45,316 bases of DNA from an uncultured Ruminiclostridium sp. (GTDB lineage: Bacteria; Bacillota; Clostridia; Oscillospirales; Ruminococcaceae): NCBI GenBank assembly GCA_905235805.1, contig CAJOMV010000095.1, positions 1 to 45,316 on the forward strand. Direction: 5' to 3'. Made by a program: the position numbers and the translations under genes. The notes beneath the pieces were generated by a model. It saw only the letters and a list, made by a program, of their open reading frames with translations. It ran no database searches and was not told the DNA's origin. Below, piece after piece: positions 16,112 to 23,891 of the stretch. Positions within the stretch are counted from its first letter, which is position 1, and each line of letters starts with the position of its first letter.

Positions 16112-17170
16112 ATGAAGGAACATAATGTGAAAGACAAAAATATTTCGGCAATAATCTACGCTCTTGCGGCAGCAGTATTCTACGCGCTCAACGTTCCGTG
16201 CTCGAAGCTGCTGCTCGGGCACATACCGCCGACATTCATGGCGGGACTTCTGTATCTCGGCGCAGGTATCGGAGTAGGTGTGATGTACCTGTTCCGTCAT
16301 AAAAAAGAAAAGCCGGAGGAACGGCTGAACAGGAAAGACCTTCCGTACACTGTAGGAATGGTGCTGCTCGACATTATCGCTCCGATACTTCTGATGATCG
16401 GCATTAACATCGGCACTTCCGCGAACGCGTCACTGCTCGGAAACTTCGAGATAGTGGCGACAACAGTTATCGCGCTGCTGATATTCAGGGAAAATGTGAG
16501 CGGGAAGCTGTGGGCTGCCGTTGTACTCATAACCTTGTCGAGCATGATACTTTCGTTCGGCGGCAGCGACAGCTTCTCGTTCTCGGCAGGCTCGCTGTTC
16601 GTGCTGGGAGCGACGGTGTGCTGGGGACTTGAGAACAACTGCACGCGCAGCATTTCCGAAAAGAGCACTTATCAGATCGTGACGATCAAAGGCTTCTGCT
16701 CGGGTGCAGGCTCGGTTATTTTCGCGCTGATACTCGGTGAGAAGCTGCCGGAAATGGTGTATGTGCCGCCCGCATTGCTGCTTGGATTTGTGGCGTATGG
16801 GCTGAGCATTTTCACCTACATCAGAGCGCAAAAAACGCTCGGTGCCGCAAAAACAAGCGCTTACTACGCAGCCGCTCCGTTTATCGGAGCATTCCTGTCA
16901 TTCGTATTGCTGCGTGAGGAGCTTACCGCGGCTTATATTGCGGCACTTGTCGTGATGACTGCCGGAACTGCGCTTGTTGTGGCGGACACGCTTGCAAAGC
17001 ACCACTCGCACGAGCATACTCACACCTTTACGCATACGCACGACGGTTCGACACACACGCATACCGTCACCCACAGCCACGAGCATACTCACTATATCAC
17101 CGATGACAAGCATGGTCACAGGCACAGTACGGAGGAGCTTGAAAGACTGCTGACCGGACAGCATAGTTAG
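16112..17170 (+). CDS. EamA/DMT-family transporter with His-rich C-terminal tail
   Basis: The 352-residue protein has ten predicted membrane helices in two EamA repeats, typical of drug/metabolite exporters. After the last helix, residues about 295-342 form a His-rich tail with 16 His residues and two SHEHTH repeats. Such tails bind Zn, Ni, Co or Cu in other transporters, so metal sensing or export is plausible but unproven. The start may be the ATG at 16112 or the in-frame GTG at 16127, which is better spaced from GAAGGA. It has its own promoter and terminator. Confidence 0.85.
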   Translation: MKEHNVKDKNISAIIYALAAAVFYALNVPCSKLLLGHIPPTFMAGLLYLGAGIGVGVMYLFRHKKEKPEERLNRKDLPYTVGMVLLDIIAPILLMIGINIGTSANASLLGNFEIVATTVIALLIFRENVSGKLWAAVVLITLSSMILSFGGSDSFSFSAGSLFVLGATVCWGLENNCTRSISEKSTYQIVTIKGFCSGAGSVIFALILGEKLPEMVYVPPALLLGFVAYGLSIFTYIRAQKTLGAAKTSAYYAAAPFIGAFLSFVLLREELTAAYIAALVVMTAGTALVVADTLAKHHSHEHTHTFTHTHDGSTHTHTVTHSHEHTHYITDDKHGHRHSTEELERLLTGQHS

Positions 17171-17206
17171 CGGAAACAACGACAGGACGGCACAGAGAAG
17201 GTTTCC

Positions 17207-17243
17207 AAAAGCCCGATCGATCTTATATCGATCGGGCTTTTTT
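17207..17243 (+). terminator. Rho-independent terminator after the DMT transporter
   Basis: The arms GCCCGATCGAT (17211-17221) and ATCGATCGGGC (17227-17237) form an 11-bp perfect stem around a 5-base loop. A run of six T follows. It closes the DMT transporter unit before the next promoter. Confidence 0.9.
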
Positions 17244-17253
17244 GATCACGATA

Positions 17254-17307
17254 TTGACAATGCGGGGAAGATGTGATATTATATAATAAAGGTTAGTCAA
17301 CGCTAAC
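17254..17307 (+). promoter_or_regulatory. Promoter with shared operator, site 5
   Basis: TTGACA (17254-17259), 17 bp and TATTAT (17277-17282) precede the palindrome GTTAGTCAACGCTAAC (17292-17307). A second possible -10, TATAAT, lies at 17282-17287. It drives the hydrolase that starts at 17335. Confidence 0.8.
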
Positions 17308-17334
17308 AAATAAATATGAAGGGCAGTCATAAAA

Positions 17335-18105
17335 TTGACTATACACGAATTCGGAAATGTAAACAAAAAGACAGTCGTACTTATTCACCCGTCGCTTGTG
17401 ATGTGGGATTATTTTGAGTATGTCGTTCCGCTGCTCGAAAAGAAATATCACCTTGTAATTCCGGCACTCCCGGGATATGACCCCGATGTAAAGAGTGATT
17501 ACACTTCTGTGGAGCAGATAGCTCATGATATGGAAGACTGGATCATCGCAAACAATGGCGGTGAGGCGGACTGCGTTTACGGCTGCTCAATGGGCGGCTC
17601 GATCGTTGTGAGAATGCTTGCGGACGATCGGATAAAAATACGCTGCGCAGTTATCGACGGCGGCATAACACCCTATCAGCTGCCTCGCATAATTACACGA
17701 TTTATAGCGGTCCGGGATTTTCTGATGATATATCTCGGAAGGCTCGGCGGAGCAAGGCTGCTTGAAAAGGCGTTCTCAGCTGACGAATATTCGGAGGACG
17801 ATCTTGCGTACATAGAAAAAGTTCTGCGAATGATAAGCCCCAAAACGATATGGCGGACATTCGATTCCTGCAACAACTACGCCATGCCGGAGCAGTCGGA
17901 GACGAGCTGCAAGCGAATAGAATACTGGCTCGCGGACGCGGAGATACGGGCGAGGAGGCTTGATATCCGCTATATCCGCAAGGCCTTCCCGCAGACGGTA
18001 TTCCGCAAGGTGAATGATCTCGGGCACGGAGGGCTTGCTGTGCTGCGGCCGGAAGCGTTCGCAAAAGGAATAGATAGTCTGACTTTTTCAAAATATCATA
18101 ACTAA
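17335..18105 (+). CDS. Alpha/beta hydrolase (subfamily B)
   Basis: This 256-residue protein has a classical alpha/beta hydrolase fold. The nucleophile elbow is YGCSMGG with Ser85, the oxyanion region follows LIHPS, and the base is probably the His in NDLGHGG. The acid residue is not obvious. It is a paralogue of the protein at 22986-23747, with similar length and the same E-K-K-Y-H and GHG segments. A TTG start at 17335 is required: the nearby ATG at 17316 is out of frame, and GAAGGG (17319-17324) precedes the TTG. The 3' end overlaps the convergent gene by 18 bases. Confidence 0.8.
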   Translation: MTIHEFGNVNKKTVVLIHPSLVMWDYFEYVVPLLEKKYHLVIPALPGYDPDVKSDYTSVEQIAHDMEDWIIANNGGEADCVYGCSMGGSIVVRMLADDRIKIRCAVIDGGITPYQLPRIITRFIAVRDFLMIYLGRLGGARLLEKAFSADEYSEDDLAYIEKVLRMISPKTIWRTFDSCNNYAMPEQSETSCKRIEYWLADAEIRARRLDIRYIRKAFPQTVFRKVNDLGHGGLAVLRPEAFAKGIDSLTFSKYHN

Positions 18106-18573
18106 TAACCCTGTTAAAACGCATACCGGCAGTCCCAATAACATTCCGATGCATGACTGCCTGATATGAAACAAATAATCCTTATACTCCTTCATATCCT
18201 CGGACCCTTTTATCTTCACCTTTTCGGAGTGGCAAAACCAGATACAATCAATAACAATAGCGTCGAACCAGTCGATCACCGACCATATTATGTATGAATC
18301 AATAAAGCCCTTCAAAAATGTATCGGCTCCGTTGAATTTATATACCACAAAAGCAAACAGCGGTATAAATACTATCATTGCTATCGATTTTTTAATAAGT
18401 TCCTTACTGCTGAATCTCTTTTCGGTTTTCGGTATAAGACCTAATTCTATGCATCTTTCTTTGATCGCGGGCGGATAATCTCCTATGGAGCCGACAGGAT
18501 CTTTCAGAGTAAGGGGAACAACGATCGCAGTGAACAGTATAATGCCAATTAAACATTCTATCAATAAAACCAT
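18088..18573 (-). CDS. Small multi-pass membrane protein, unknown function
   Basis: I do not recognise a characterised family. The 161-residue protein has four hydrophobic segments near residues 1-22, 62-82, 92-112 and 142-161. A distinctive WSVIDWFDAIVIDCIWFC segment lies in the third, and IKGSEDMKEYKDY follows. It resembles the protein at 6371-6868 in layout. The ATG at 18573 has AAGGAAG upstream; earlier in-frame codons run through the promoter. It is a one-gene unit under a shared operator. Confidence 0.65.
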   Translation of the reverse strand: MVLLIECLIGIILFTAIVVPLTLKDPVGSIGDYPPAIKERCIELGLIPKTEKRFSSKELIKKSIAMIVFIPLFAFVVYKFNGADTFLKGFIDSYIIWSVIDWFDAIVIDCIWFCHSEKVKIKGSEDMKEYKDYLFHIRQSCIGMLLGLPVCVLTGLLVMIF

Positions 18574-18600
18574 AATATACTTCCTTTCATACAGAGTACG

Positions 18601-18654
18601 GTTTGCGTTTGCTAACCCTTCCCTTATTATAGCACTGTAAAAGTCATAAGTCAA
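18601..18654 (-). promoter_or_regulatory. Promoter with shared operator, site 6 (one weak arm)
   Basis: On the minus strand, TTGACT (18649-18654), 17 bp and TATAAT (18626-18631) precede the palindrome at 18601-18616. It reads GTTTGCGTTTGCTAAC on the plus strand, so one arm has a mismatch. The region lies between divergent genes. A weak plus-strand promoter (TTGCGT at 18603 and TATTAT at 18625) would overlap the operator, so the site may also affect the plus-strand operon at 18686. Confidence 0.7.
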
Positions 18655-18685
18655 TACATATTTTATTAAAGAAAGCAGGTGCGGA

Positions 18686-19366
18686 ATGACGGAAAAAGTA
18701 TCGGAAGCAAAAGGGACATCCCGCCGCCTGATGACGGGAGTGATAACCGGACTTTTTATGATGCTGGTATCATATCTTATGGACGGCTGTGAACTTATGG
18801 AGGCAGGGGAGGCATACACATCGAGACCTCTGTGGGTCTATGTTTTATGCCTTTTTATTGCAATGGTAGGGGTTCCCGCGATGTGTTACGCGTTCACGGG
18901 CTGGCACAGGATACTTTTAGATGTAAACGCAAAGACATGGGTGAAATATCTGTTTATCGCAAGCGCGGCAAGCTATGCGATATCCTCTCTGTACATCATC
19001 GGATTTGACTGCCTGCCGCCGATAATCGTACAGAACGCTGCGGAGCTCGGAACAGACACAGAGACTGCGATCCGGCTTGCCGGAAAGGTTCAGATGAACC
19101 TTATGCCGCCGGTCATAGTGTTCTTTCTTATCGAGGACATCGGCATCTCGATAGTGTTGTGGCAGCTTTTGTTTTTCGGAAAGCTGTGTCTGCCGAAAAT
19201 AATACTTGTATGCTGTCCTGCCGTTACTCTGGCGGTCGATATCGCGCTGAAAGCAATACCGGACGGCATCGTACGGGACATTTCGGTAACGTTCGAATCC
19301 TTCGGCTGGCTGCTGTTTATGCTGGCAGGATATATTCACATAAATAAGAAAACGAAAAATACATAA
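18686..19366 (+). CDS. DUF6796-like membrane protein
   Basis: The 226-residue protein has about six hydrophobic segments and a charged C-terminus (NKKTKNT). Its layout matches the DUF6796-like group: a first helix ending LMDGCELME, a long extracytoplasmic-type loop, then a Met-Pro-Pro helix. It is the most divergent copy, and I recognise no function. AGGTG at 18675-18679 precedes the ATG. It heads a six-gene run on the plus strand with a hydrolase, another DUF6796-like gene, an ATC-hydrolase-like gene, a glycosyltransferase and a second hydrolase. Confidence 0.6.
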   Translation: MTEKVSEAKGTSRRLMTGVITGLFMMLVSYLMDGCELMEAGEAYTSRPLWVYVLCLFIAMVGVPAMCYAFTGWHRILLDVNAKTWVKYLFIASAASYAISSLYIIGFDCLPPIIVQNAAELGTDTETAIRLAGKVQMNLMPPVIVFFLIEDIGISIVLWQLLFFGKLCLPKIILVCCPAVTLAVDIALKAIPDGIVRDISVTFESFGWLLFMLAGYIHINKKTKNT

Positions 19367-19379
19367 AGAAGGGGTAAAA

Positions 19380-20240
19380 ATGTCATTTTCGGAAGAGCTT
19401 GAACAGTTCAGAAACACACACCCATACTCGGAGACGGAGATAGACGGTGTTCGCGTTTCCTATCTGCTTTGCGGAAACGAGAACAGCCGCATTACATTGG
19501 TATATCTTGTCGGCGGTACGGGATTTTCGGTAGTATGGTTCAATCACATAAAGCAAACGGAACAGGAATATCGTGTTCTGACATTCGATTATCCCTATGG
19601 TGTCGAAAATCTTGAGGAACTTGCGGATCTTGTGATTAAGCTTACCGACAAGCTGCAAATAGCGCATCCGGTATTTATCGGCGCGTCTCTCGGCGGCATT
19701 CTCGCGCAGGTCATCGCGCGGAAATACTCCGATAGAATGACGGGAGTGTGCCTGTACTCAACTACCTGCCTTTCCGAAAAGAGCATAGCGGGACTGAAAA
19801 AGCATTACAAGTCTTACGGGCTGCTGATGAAATTGATGAAGACTGTCCCGTACTCCTGGATAAGAAAAATGCTCATATCCGTAAGCAAAAAACAGGTAGG
19901 GCTGACGAACGAGCCGGAGCAGGACAAGATATATATGGAGGACTTCTTTGCGTGGGTATATCGGAACTACACGAAGGAATTTGACATTCACATGACCACG
20001 CTGATGACCGATACCGCGAAATTAAAGCCGATGACGAAGGAAGATTACGCGCGGTATGATAAAAAGACGCTGCTCGTGCTTCCGCTGGGTGATGAAGCGT
20101 TCCCGCAGGAAGCACAGCAGGAGCTCATGGAAATGCTTCCGAACGCACATACGGTCAGAGTCACCGGAGGACATACCACAACGCTGTACAAAGTCGGGGA
20201 ATATGTTGCTGTGACCAAAGAATTTCTCGAAAAACTATGA
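19380..20240 (+). CDS. Alpha/beta hydrolase (subfamily C)
   Basis: The 286-residue protein has a complete likely triad: Ser103 in GASLGG, the Asp in LPLGDEAFP and the His in TGGHTTTL. The oxyanion-side segment is LVGGTGF. It is a paralogue of 33878-34738, with the same length and the same MSF/MLFQEEL start. The stop overlaps the next gene by ATGA, so it is coupled to a DUF6796-like membrane protein. The two subfamily C copies are both next to DUF6796-like genes. Confidence 0.85.
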   Translation: MSFSEELEQFRNTHPYSETEIDGVRVSYLLCGNENSRITLVYLVGGTGFSVVWFNHIKQTEQEYRVLTFDYPYGVENLEELADLVIKLTDKLQIAHPVFIGASLGGILAQVIARKYSDRMTGVCLYSTTCLSEKSIAGLKKHYKSYGLLMKLMKTVPYSWIRKMLISVSKKQVGLTNEPEQDKIYMEDFFAWVYRNYTKEFDIHMTTLMTDTAKLKPMTKEDYARYDKKTLLVLPLGDEAFPQEAQQELMEMLPNAHTVRVTGGHTTTLYKVGEYVAVTKEFLEKL

Positions 20241-20995
20241 ATAAAAATATGGTAAGCAGACGAGGAGTGAACACATTGGATATGAAGCTTTATCGCAGGA
20301 ATTGCCTGCTTGGCGCGATAGGCGCAGCGCTTATGGCAGTCGGTGATCTTTGCCTGAGTATTATTCCCGCGGGAAGTGAGGACAACGGATTGTTTATCCG
20401 TGAAGCATATCTCAGCGGAGAATATCAGCTCTGGCGACCCGCAATGCTGCTTGTTACCGGGCTTATCGGTATGTTCTTCTACACCTTCGGTATCAGGGCA
20501 CTGCACGATCAGATACTTCCGGAATGCAGGATCTCGAGAGCGACAGTAAAATACTGCGGTCTAGGATTTGTGGTGTCGGGTGCCGCGTTTCATTTCCTGA
20601 TAGGTTCACTGTCCTACTGGACTGCGTATTTGTCGCCGGTTGTCGGAAGGGAACAGACGATAAAGATCGTCACGGATTATTACGACCGTTTCGTACCAAC
20701 TATGCTTATAGTATATATTCCTATAGTTGCGCTTATGCTGACGAGTCTCATCGCGCTTCTTCGCAATAAGACGATAATGCCGCGCTGGTCTGCCGTGTTT
20801 CACATAATAACATGGCAGATAATTCTGGCGGGGATCCCGGATATCAGACAGATAATGGGCGCTCAGCCGGCAACGATAGACTATATGATGAGTCAATCCT
20901 CGGGGAATGTATCCGTGCTTATCTGGCTTATGGTATGCTTTTTCACCGCAAAAAAGCGGGAGAATTTATTGAATCATGATACGGATATTATTTGA
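20237..20995 (+). CDS. DUF6796-like membrane protein
   Basis: This 252-residue protein is a clear member of the window's DUF6796-like group. It has an LLGAIGAALMAVGDLCLS first helix, an extracytoplasmic loop, a WRPAML second helix, GSLSYWTAY in the middle and MPRWSAVFH before the last helices. About seven helices are predicted. The ATG at 20237 overlaps the previous stop. A better-spaced start is the TTG at 20276 after AGGAG (20263-20267), which gives a protein beginning MDMKLYRRN. Confidence 0.7.
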   Translation: MNKNMVSRRGVNTLDMKLYRRNCLLGAIGAALMAVGDLCLSIIPAGSEDNGLFIREAYLSGEYQLWRPAMLLVTGLIGMFFYTFGIRALHDQILPECRISRATVKYCGLGFVVSGAAFHFLIGSLSYWTAYLSPVVGREQTIKIVTDYYDRFVPTMLIVYIPIVALMLTSLIALLRNKTIMPRWSAVFHIITWQIILAGIPDIRQIMGAQPATIDYMMSQSSGNVSVLIWLMVCFFTAKKRENLLNHDTDII

Positions 20996-21012
20996 AGGAG
21001 AGTAAAGTACAA

Positions 21013-21669
21013 ATGGAAAAACTGGTTGAACAGGCTATACAAAGATACCTGAAAAAACACTTCCCGGAAGAGGCAAAGCGTATCACAGCCCGCGCAAGGG
21101 AGCTTCGTCCGGCTCTTGAAGCGAAAGCGCCGGACATCGGCGGCAAAGAAAATATACTTGCGAACAATGTGGCAATGTTCATTCTGTTCATATCGTACTA
21201 CGAGGCTTCCGACCACAGACTGGGCGGTGAAGCGATAGATGAGATAATAGCCGATATGTACAGCCGCCTCAAGTTTCTCGGAGTATTTATGAACTCAAAC
21301 CACACACGAATGTTCGGTGTGCTGAAGAAAAAGCTGTACAAGGATTACCGCGGTTACGCGGAGCTTGTGAAGAAAAAGCAGGCGCAGGGGGAGTGGCTCG
21401 ATACATGGGGAATGATCGTCGACCCGGACAATGATCCCGAATCCTTCAGCTTTACGCTCGTGGGCTGCCCGCTCGTCAGATATGCGCAGAAGTACGGATA
21501 TATGGAGCTTATGCCGCACATGTGCGCAATGGATCACGCTTATGCGAAGATAATGCACGCAAAGCTGATACGGACACACACTGTCGCGACAGGTTCGGAT
21601 TCGTGCGATTACAGGTATGTCCCCGACAAAACCGAGACTGCAAGGAATTATACAGGAAAAACCATCTGA
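21013..21669 (+). CDS. L-2-amino-thiazoline-4-carboxylate hydrolase-like protein
   Basis: The 218-residue soluble protein fits the ATC hydrolase family named after the Pseudomonas L-cysteine-forming enzyme. The recognisable parts are the long helical N-terminus, the Gly-Cys-Pro segment (LVGCPLV) and the terminal Cys-Asp motif in GSDSCDYRYV. Most family members have no proven substrate. A second copy lies at 29215-29847. The ATG at 21013 follows AAGGAGAG; an in-frame TTG at 20992 overlaps the upstream stop. It probably belongs to the same operon as the neighbours. Confidence 0.75.
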   Translation: MEKLVEQAIQRYLKKHFPEEAKRITARARELRPALEAKAPDIGGKENILANNVAMFILFISYYEASDHRLGGEAIDEIIADMYSRLKFLGVFMNSNHTRMFGVLKKKLYKDYRGYAELVKKKQAQGEWLDTWGMIVDPDNDPESFSFTLVGCPLVRYAQKYGYMELMPHMCAMDHAYAKIMHAKLIRTHTVATGSDSCDYRYVPDKTETARNYTGKTI

Positions 21670-21742
21670 CAAAACAGCACTATACATGGGTATCACAACT
21701 TCCGATATATGATGTCAGCAAAAATGAACCAAGGAGAGAGAA

Positions 21743-22999
21743 ATGAAAATAACAGCACTTGCAATAGGCTCACGCGGCGATGTACAGCCGTTCGTGGAGC
21801 TTGGAAAAGAAATGGTAAAGCGCGGGCACAGCTTTAAGGTCGCCGCATTTCCGCGCTTCAGAGAATATGTTGAGAGCAGCGGACTGGAGTTTGCGCCTGT
21901 GAACGGAGACGGCGATATGATGATGCGCGTGCTGCTGTCGGAATGCAAGGACGGGCTTGCGTACCTTGACGGAATGAAGACGCTCTACCGCAAAAATCCC
22001 GAGATGATGCAGCAGGCGTATGAAGCCTGCAAGGGTGCGGACATCGCGCTGTATATCCTGCTCGGCGGCTTCGTGCGGCACGCCTGCGAGGTGCTGAAAA
22101 TTCCGTGTGCGCGGGTGTTTTTTTACCCCTTCGACAAGACGAATATGTTCAGTGTGCAGATGCCGGAAATGAAGCGTAACACGCCGCTCGTGGGATTCAC
22201 ATACACCGAAAATGAGCTCGGAATGAACATGGTCACGAAGTCGCTGCTTAACGGCTGGCGTACGGAGCACGGGCTGAAAAAGTGGGGACTGTTCAGCGAT
22301 TATCGGAAACTGTACGGCGAGAAGGTATTGACACTTTACGCGTACAGCGAGCACCTCGTTCCACGCGAGCCGAAGTGGGGCGGGCATATCCATGTCACAG
22401 GCTTCTGGCAGGGCGAAGAAACCACTGATTATCAGCCCGATGAGAAGCTTCAGAAATTCCTCGCAACGGGCGAAAAACCGATATACATAGGCTTCGGCAG
22501 TATTGTGTTCGCGGGAATGGAGAAGGTCCAGCGAGCAATTTACGAGGCTGTGAAAGAAACCGGGATACGCGTGATAATGCAGTCGGGCTGGATGAAGTGG
22601 CAGACTGACGACGACGAGAATATCTGCTATGTGGATTTCGTTCCTCACGGATGGCTGTTCCGGCAGGTCAAGGGGGTCGTACATCACGGAGGCGCGGGAA
22701 CTTCTGCCGCGGGACTTCGCGCGGGCTGTCCGACCTTCGTGCTGTCATTCGGAGGTGACCAGTATTTCTGGGGACTGCAAATTGCCGAACGCGGCTTGGG
22801 TCCTAAGCCTGTGAATATACATTCCGGCAAGTGGACAAAGGACGAGATAAAGCATGGACTTGTCGAACTCAAAAATGGCATATACAGCGATAACGCAAAG
22901 ATGTTCGGAGAAATGCTGCGTGCCGAAAACGGCTGCAAAAACGCCGCCGATGCGCTTGAAAACTATTGCGGTAAGAGGATAAAAAATGAAGTACTTTGA
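21743..22999 (+). CDS. GT1-family glycosyltransferase (sterol/macrolide UGT-like)
   Basis: The 418-residue cytoplasmic enzyme has two Rossmann domains of the GT-B fold. The N-terminal ALAIGSRGDVQPFVELGKE motif is typical of sterol glucosyltransferases and antibiotic or rhamnolipid glycosyltransferases. The C-terminal donor motif includes VHHGGAGTSAAGLRAGCP and a GGDQYFWG segment. It would transfer a sugar from an NDP-sugar to a hydrophobic acceptor. AAGGAGAG precedes the ATG. The gene overlaps the next hydrolase by 14 bases. Confidence 0.9.
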   Translation: MKITALAIGSRGDVQPFVELGKEMVKRGHSFKVAAFPRFREYVESSGLEFAPVNGDGDMMMRVLLSECKDGLAYLDGMKTLYRKNPEMMQQAYEACKGADIALYILLGGFVRHACEVLKIPCARVFFYPFDKTNMFSVQMPEMKRNTPLVGFTYTENELGMNMVTKSLLNGWRTEHGLKKWGLFSDYRKLYGEKVLTLYAYSEHLVPREPKWGGHIHVTGFWQGEETTDYQPDEKLQKFLATGEKPIYIGFGSIVFAGMEKVQRAIYEAVKETGIRVIMQSGWMKWQTDDDENICYVDFVPHGWLFRQVKGVVHHGGAGTSAAGLRAGCPTFVLSFGGDQYFWGLQIAERGLGPKPVNIHSGKWTKDEIKHGLVELKNGIYSDNAKMFGEMLRAENGCKNAADALENYCGKRIKNEVL

Positions 23000-23747
23000 A
23001 TTCGGGATCGAAAACAAGACCACACTTCTGCTCCTGCACGGTGTTGATACGACATGGCAGCTCAGTTTCAGCAGGCTTATCAGAGTAGCGGAGCGTAAAT
23101 ACCATATTATCGCGGTAGCCGAGGACGGCTTCAATACCGACGAGCCGGAGGTGAACGCGGTCAGCGTTATTGCCGAAGCGAGAAAGATCACAGAATATCT
23201 TGTGGAAAAGTTCGGCGGAAAGATAGACATTATCCTCGGCGAGTCTCTTGGCGGTATGATAATGACGGAGATACTTCTCGACCCGCGCATTAAAGTGCAT
23301 ACCGCGATTGCCGACGGTTTCACGATACTTGAATACCCGAATTTCAGGCATGACCTTCCGAAGCGGATAGTCGCGGGTGCTTTAACAGGAGTCGAGCTGT
23401 TCGCTTTCAGACACATGGGGCTGTTCAATAAGATCCTCGGCGAAGACATCGACTCGATGATCTACAAGAAAACCTCAAAGGAAACGCTCTACAATCTTGA
23501 GTATTCGATGATGCCGTACAGGTATAAATATGAAGCCTTCAATCTGGCTGATTCATATATCTGGCACGGAGCAAAGGAGCCTGGCTTCGATCAGGTCCGC
23601 AAAAAGATAGACCGGTCGAAATACCGCTTCAAGCACAAAGTCTTTCTCAACAGAGGACATGGTTCGCTGCTGCTCGAACCGGAAAGACTGCTGAAGGAGA
23701 TAGAGCTTGCCTATAAGGGTTACGACCGGAATTATAAGGCAAAATAA
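22986..23747 (+). CDS. Alpha/beta hydrolase (subfamily B)
   Basis: The 253-residue hydrolase has the elbow LGESLGG with Ser87, the oxyanion-side LLLHGVD and the base His in NRGHGSL. The acid is not clear. It is a paralogue of 17335-18105. It starts inside the end of the glycosyltransferase gene, which suggests coupled translation and a shared pathway: glycosylation, then hydrolysis or acyl removal. It is the last gene of the run before the strong operator-controlled promoter at 23780. Confidence 0.85.
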   Translation: MKYFEFGIENKTTLLLLHGVDTTWQLSFSRLIRVAERKYHIIAVAEDGFNTDEPEVNAVSVIAEARKITEYLVEKFGGKIDIILGESLGGMIMTEILLDPRIKVHTAIADGFTILEYPNFRHDLPKRIVAGALTGVELFAFRHMGLFNKILGEDIDSMIYKKTSKETLYNLEYSMMPYRYKYEAFNLADSYIWHGAKEPGFDQVRKKIDRSKYRFKHKVFLNRGHGSLLLEPERLLKEIELAYKGYDRNYKAK

Positions 23748-23779
23748 ACTACGAAAAAAGATATTTTTATAATTTTCTC

Positions 23780-23859
23780 TTGACAAAATTATAACATAGT
23801 GTTATAATAGAATAAGTTAGCGCAAACTAACTTTATTGATGGGTTAGCGCAATCTAACC
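23780..23859 (+). promoter_or_regulatory. Consensus promoter with tandem shared operators, sites 7 and 8
   Basis: A perfect TTGACA (23780-23785)-17 bp-TATAAT (23803-23808) promoter is followed by two palindromes: GTTAGCGCAAACTAAC (23816-23831) and GTTAGCGCAATCTAAC (23843-23858). Their centres are 27 bp apart. This is the only tandem pair in the window and the strongest promoter, so the surface redox genes may be the most tightly controlled target. Confidence 0.85.
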
Positions 23860-23891
23860 TGCAAGCTTACAAAAGAAGGAGAATTCAGAAG

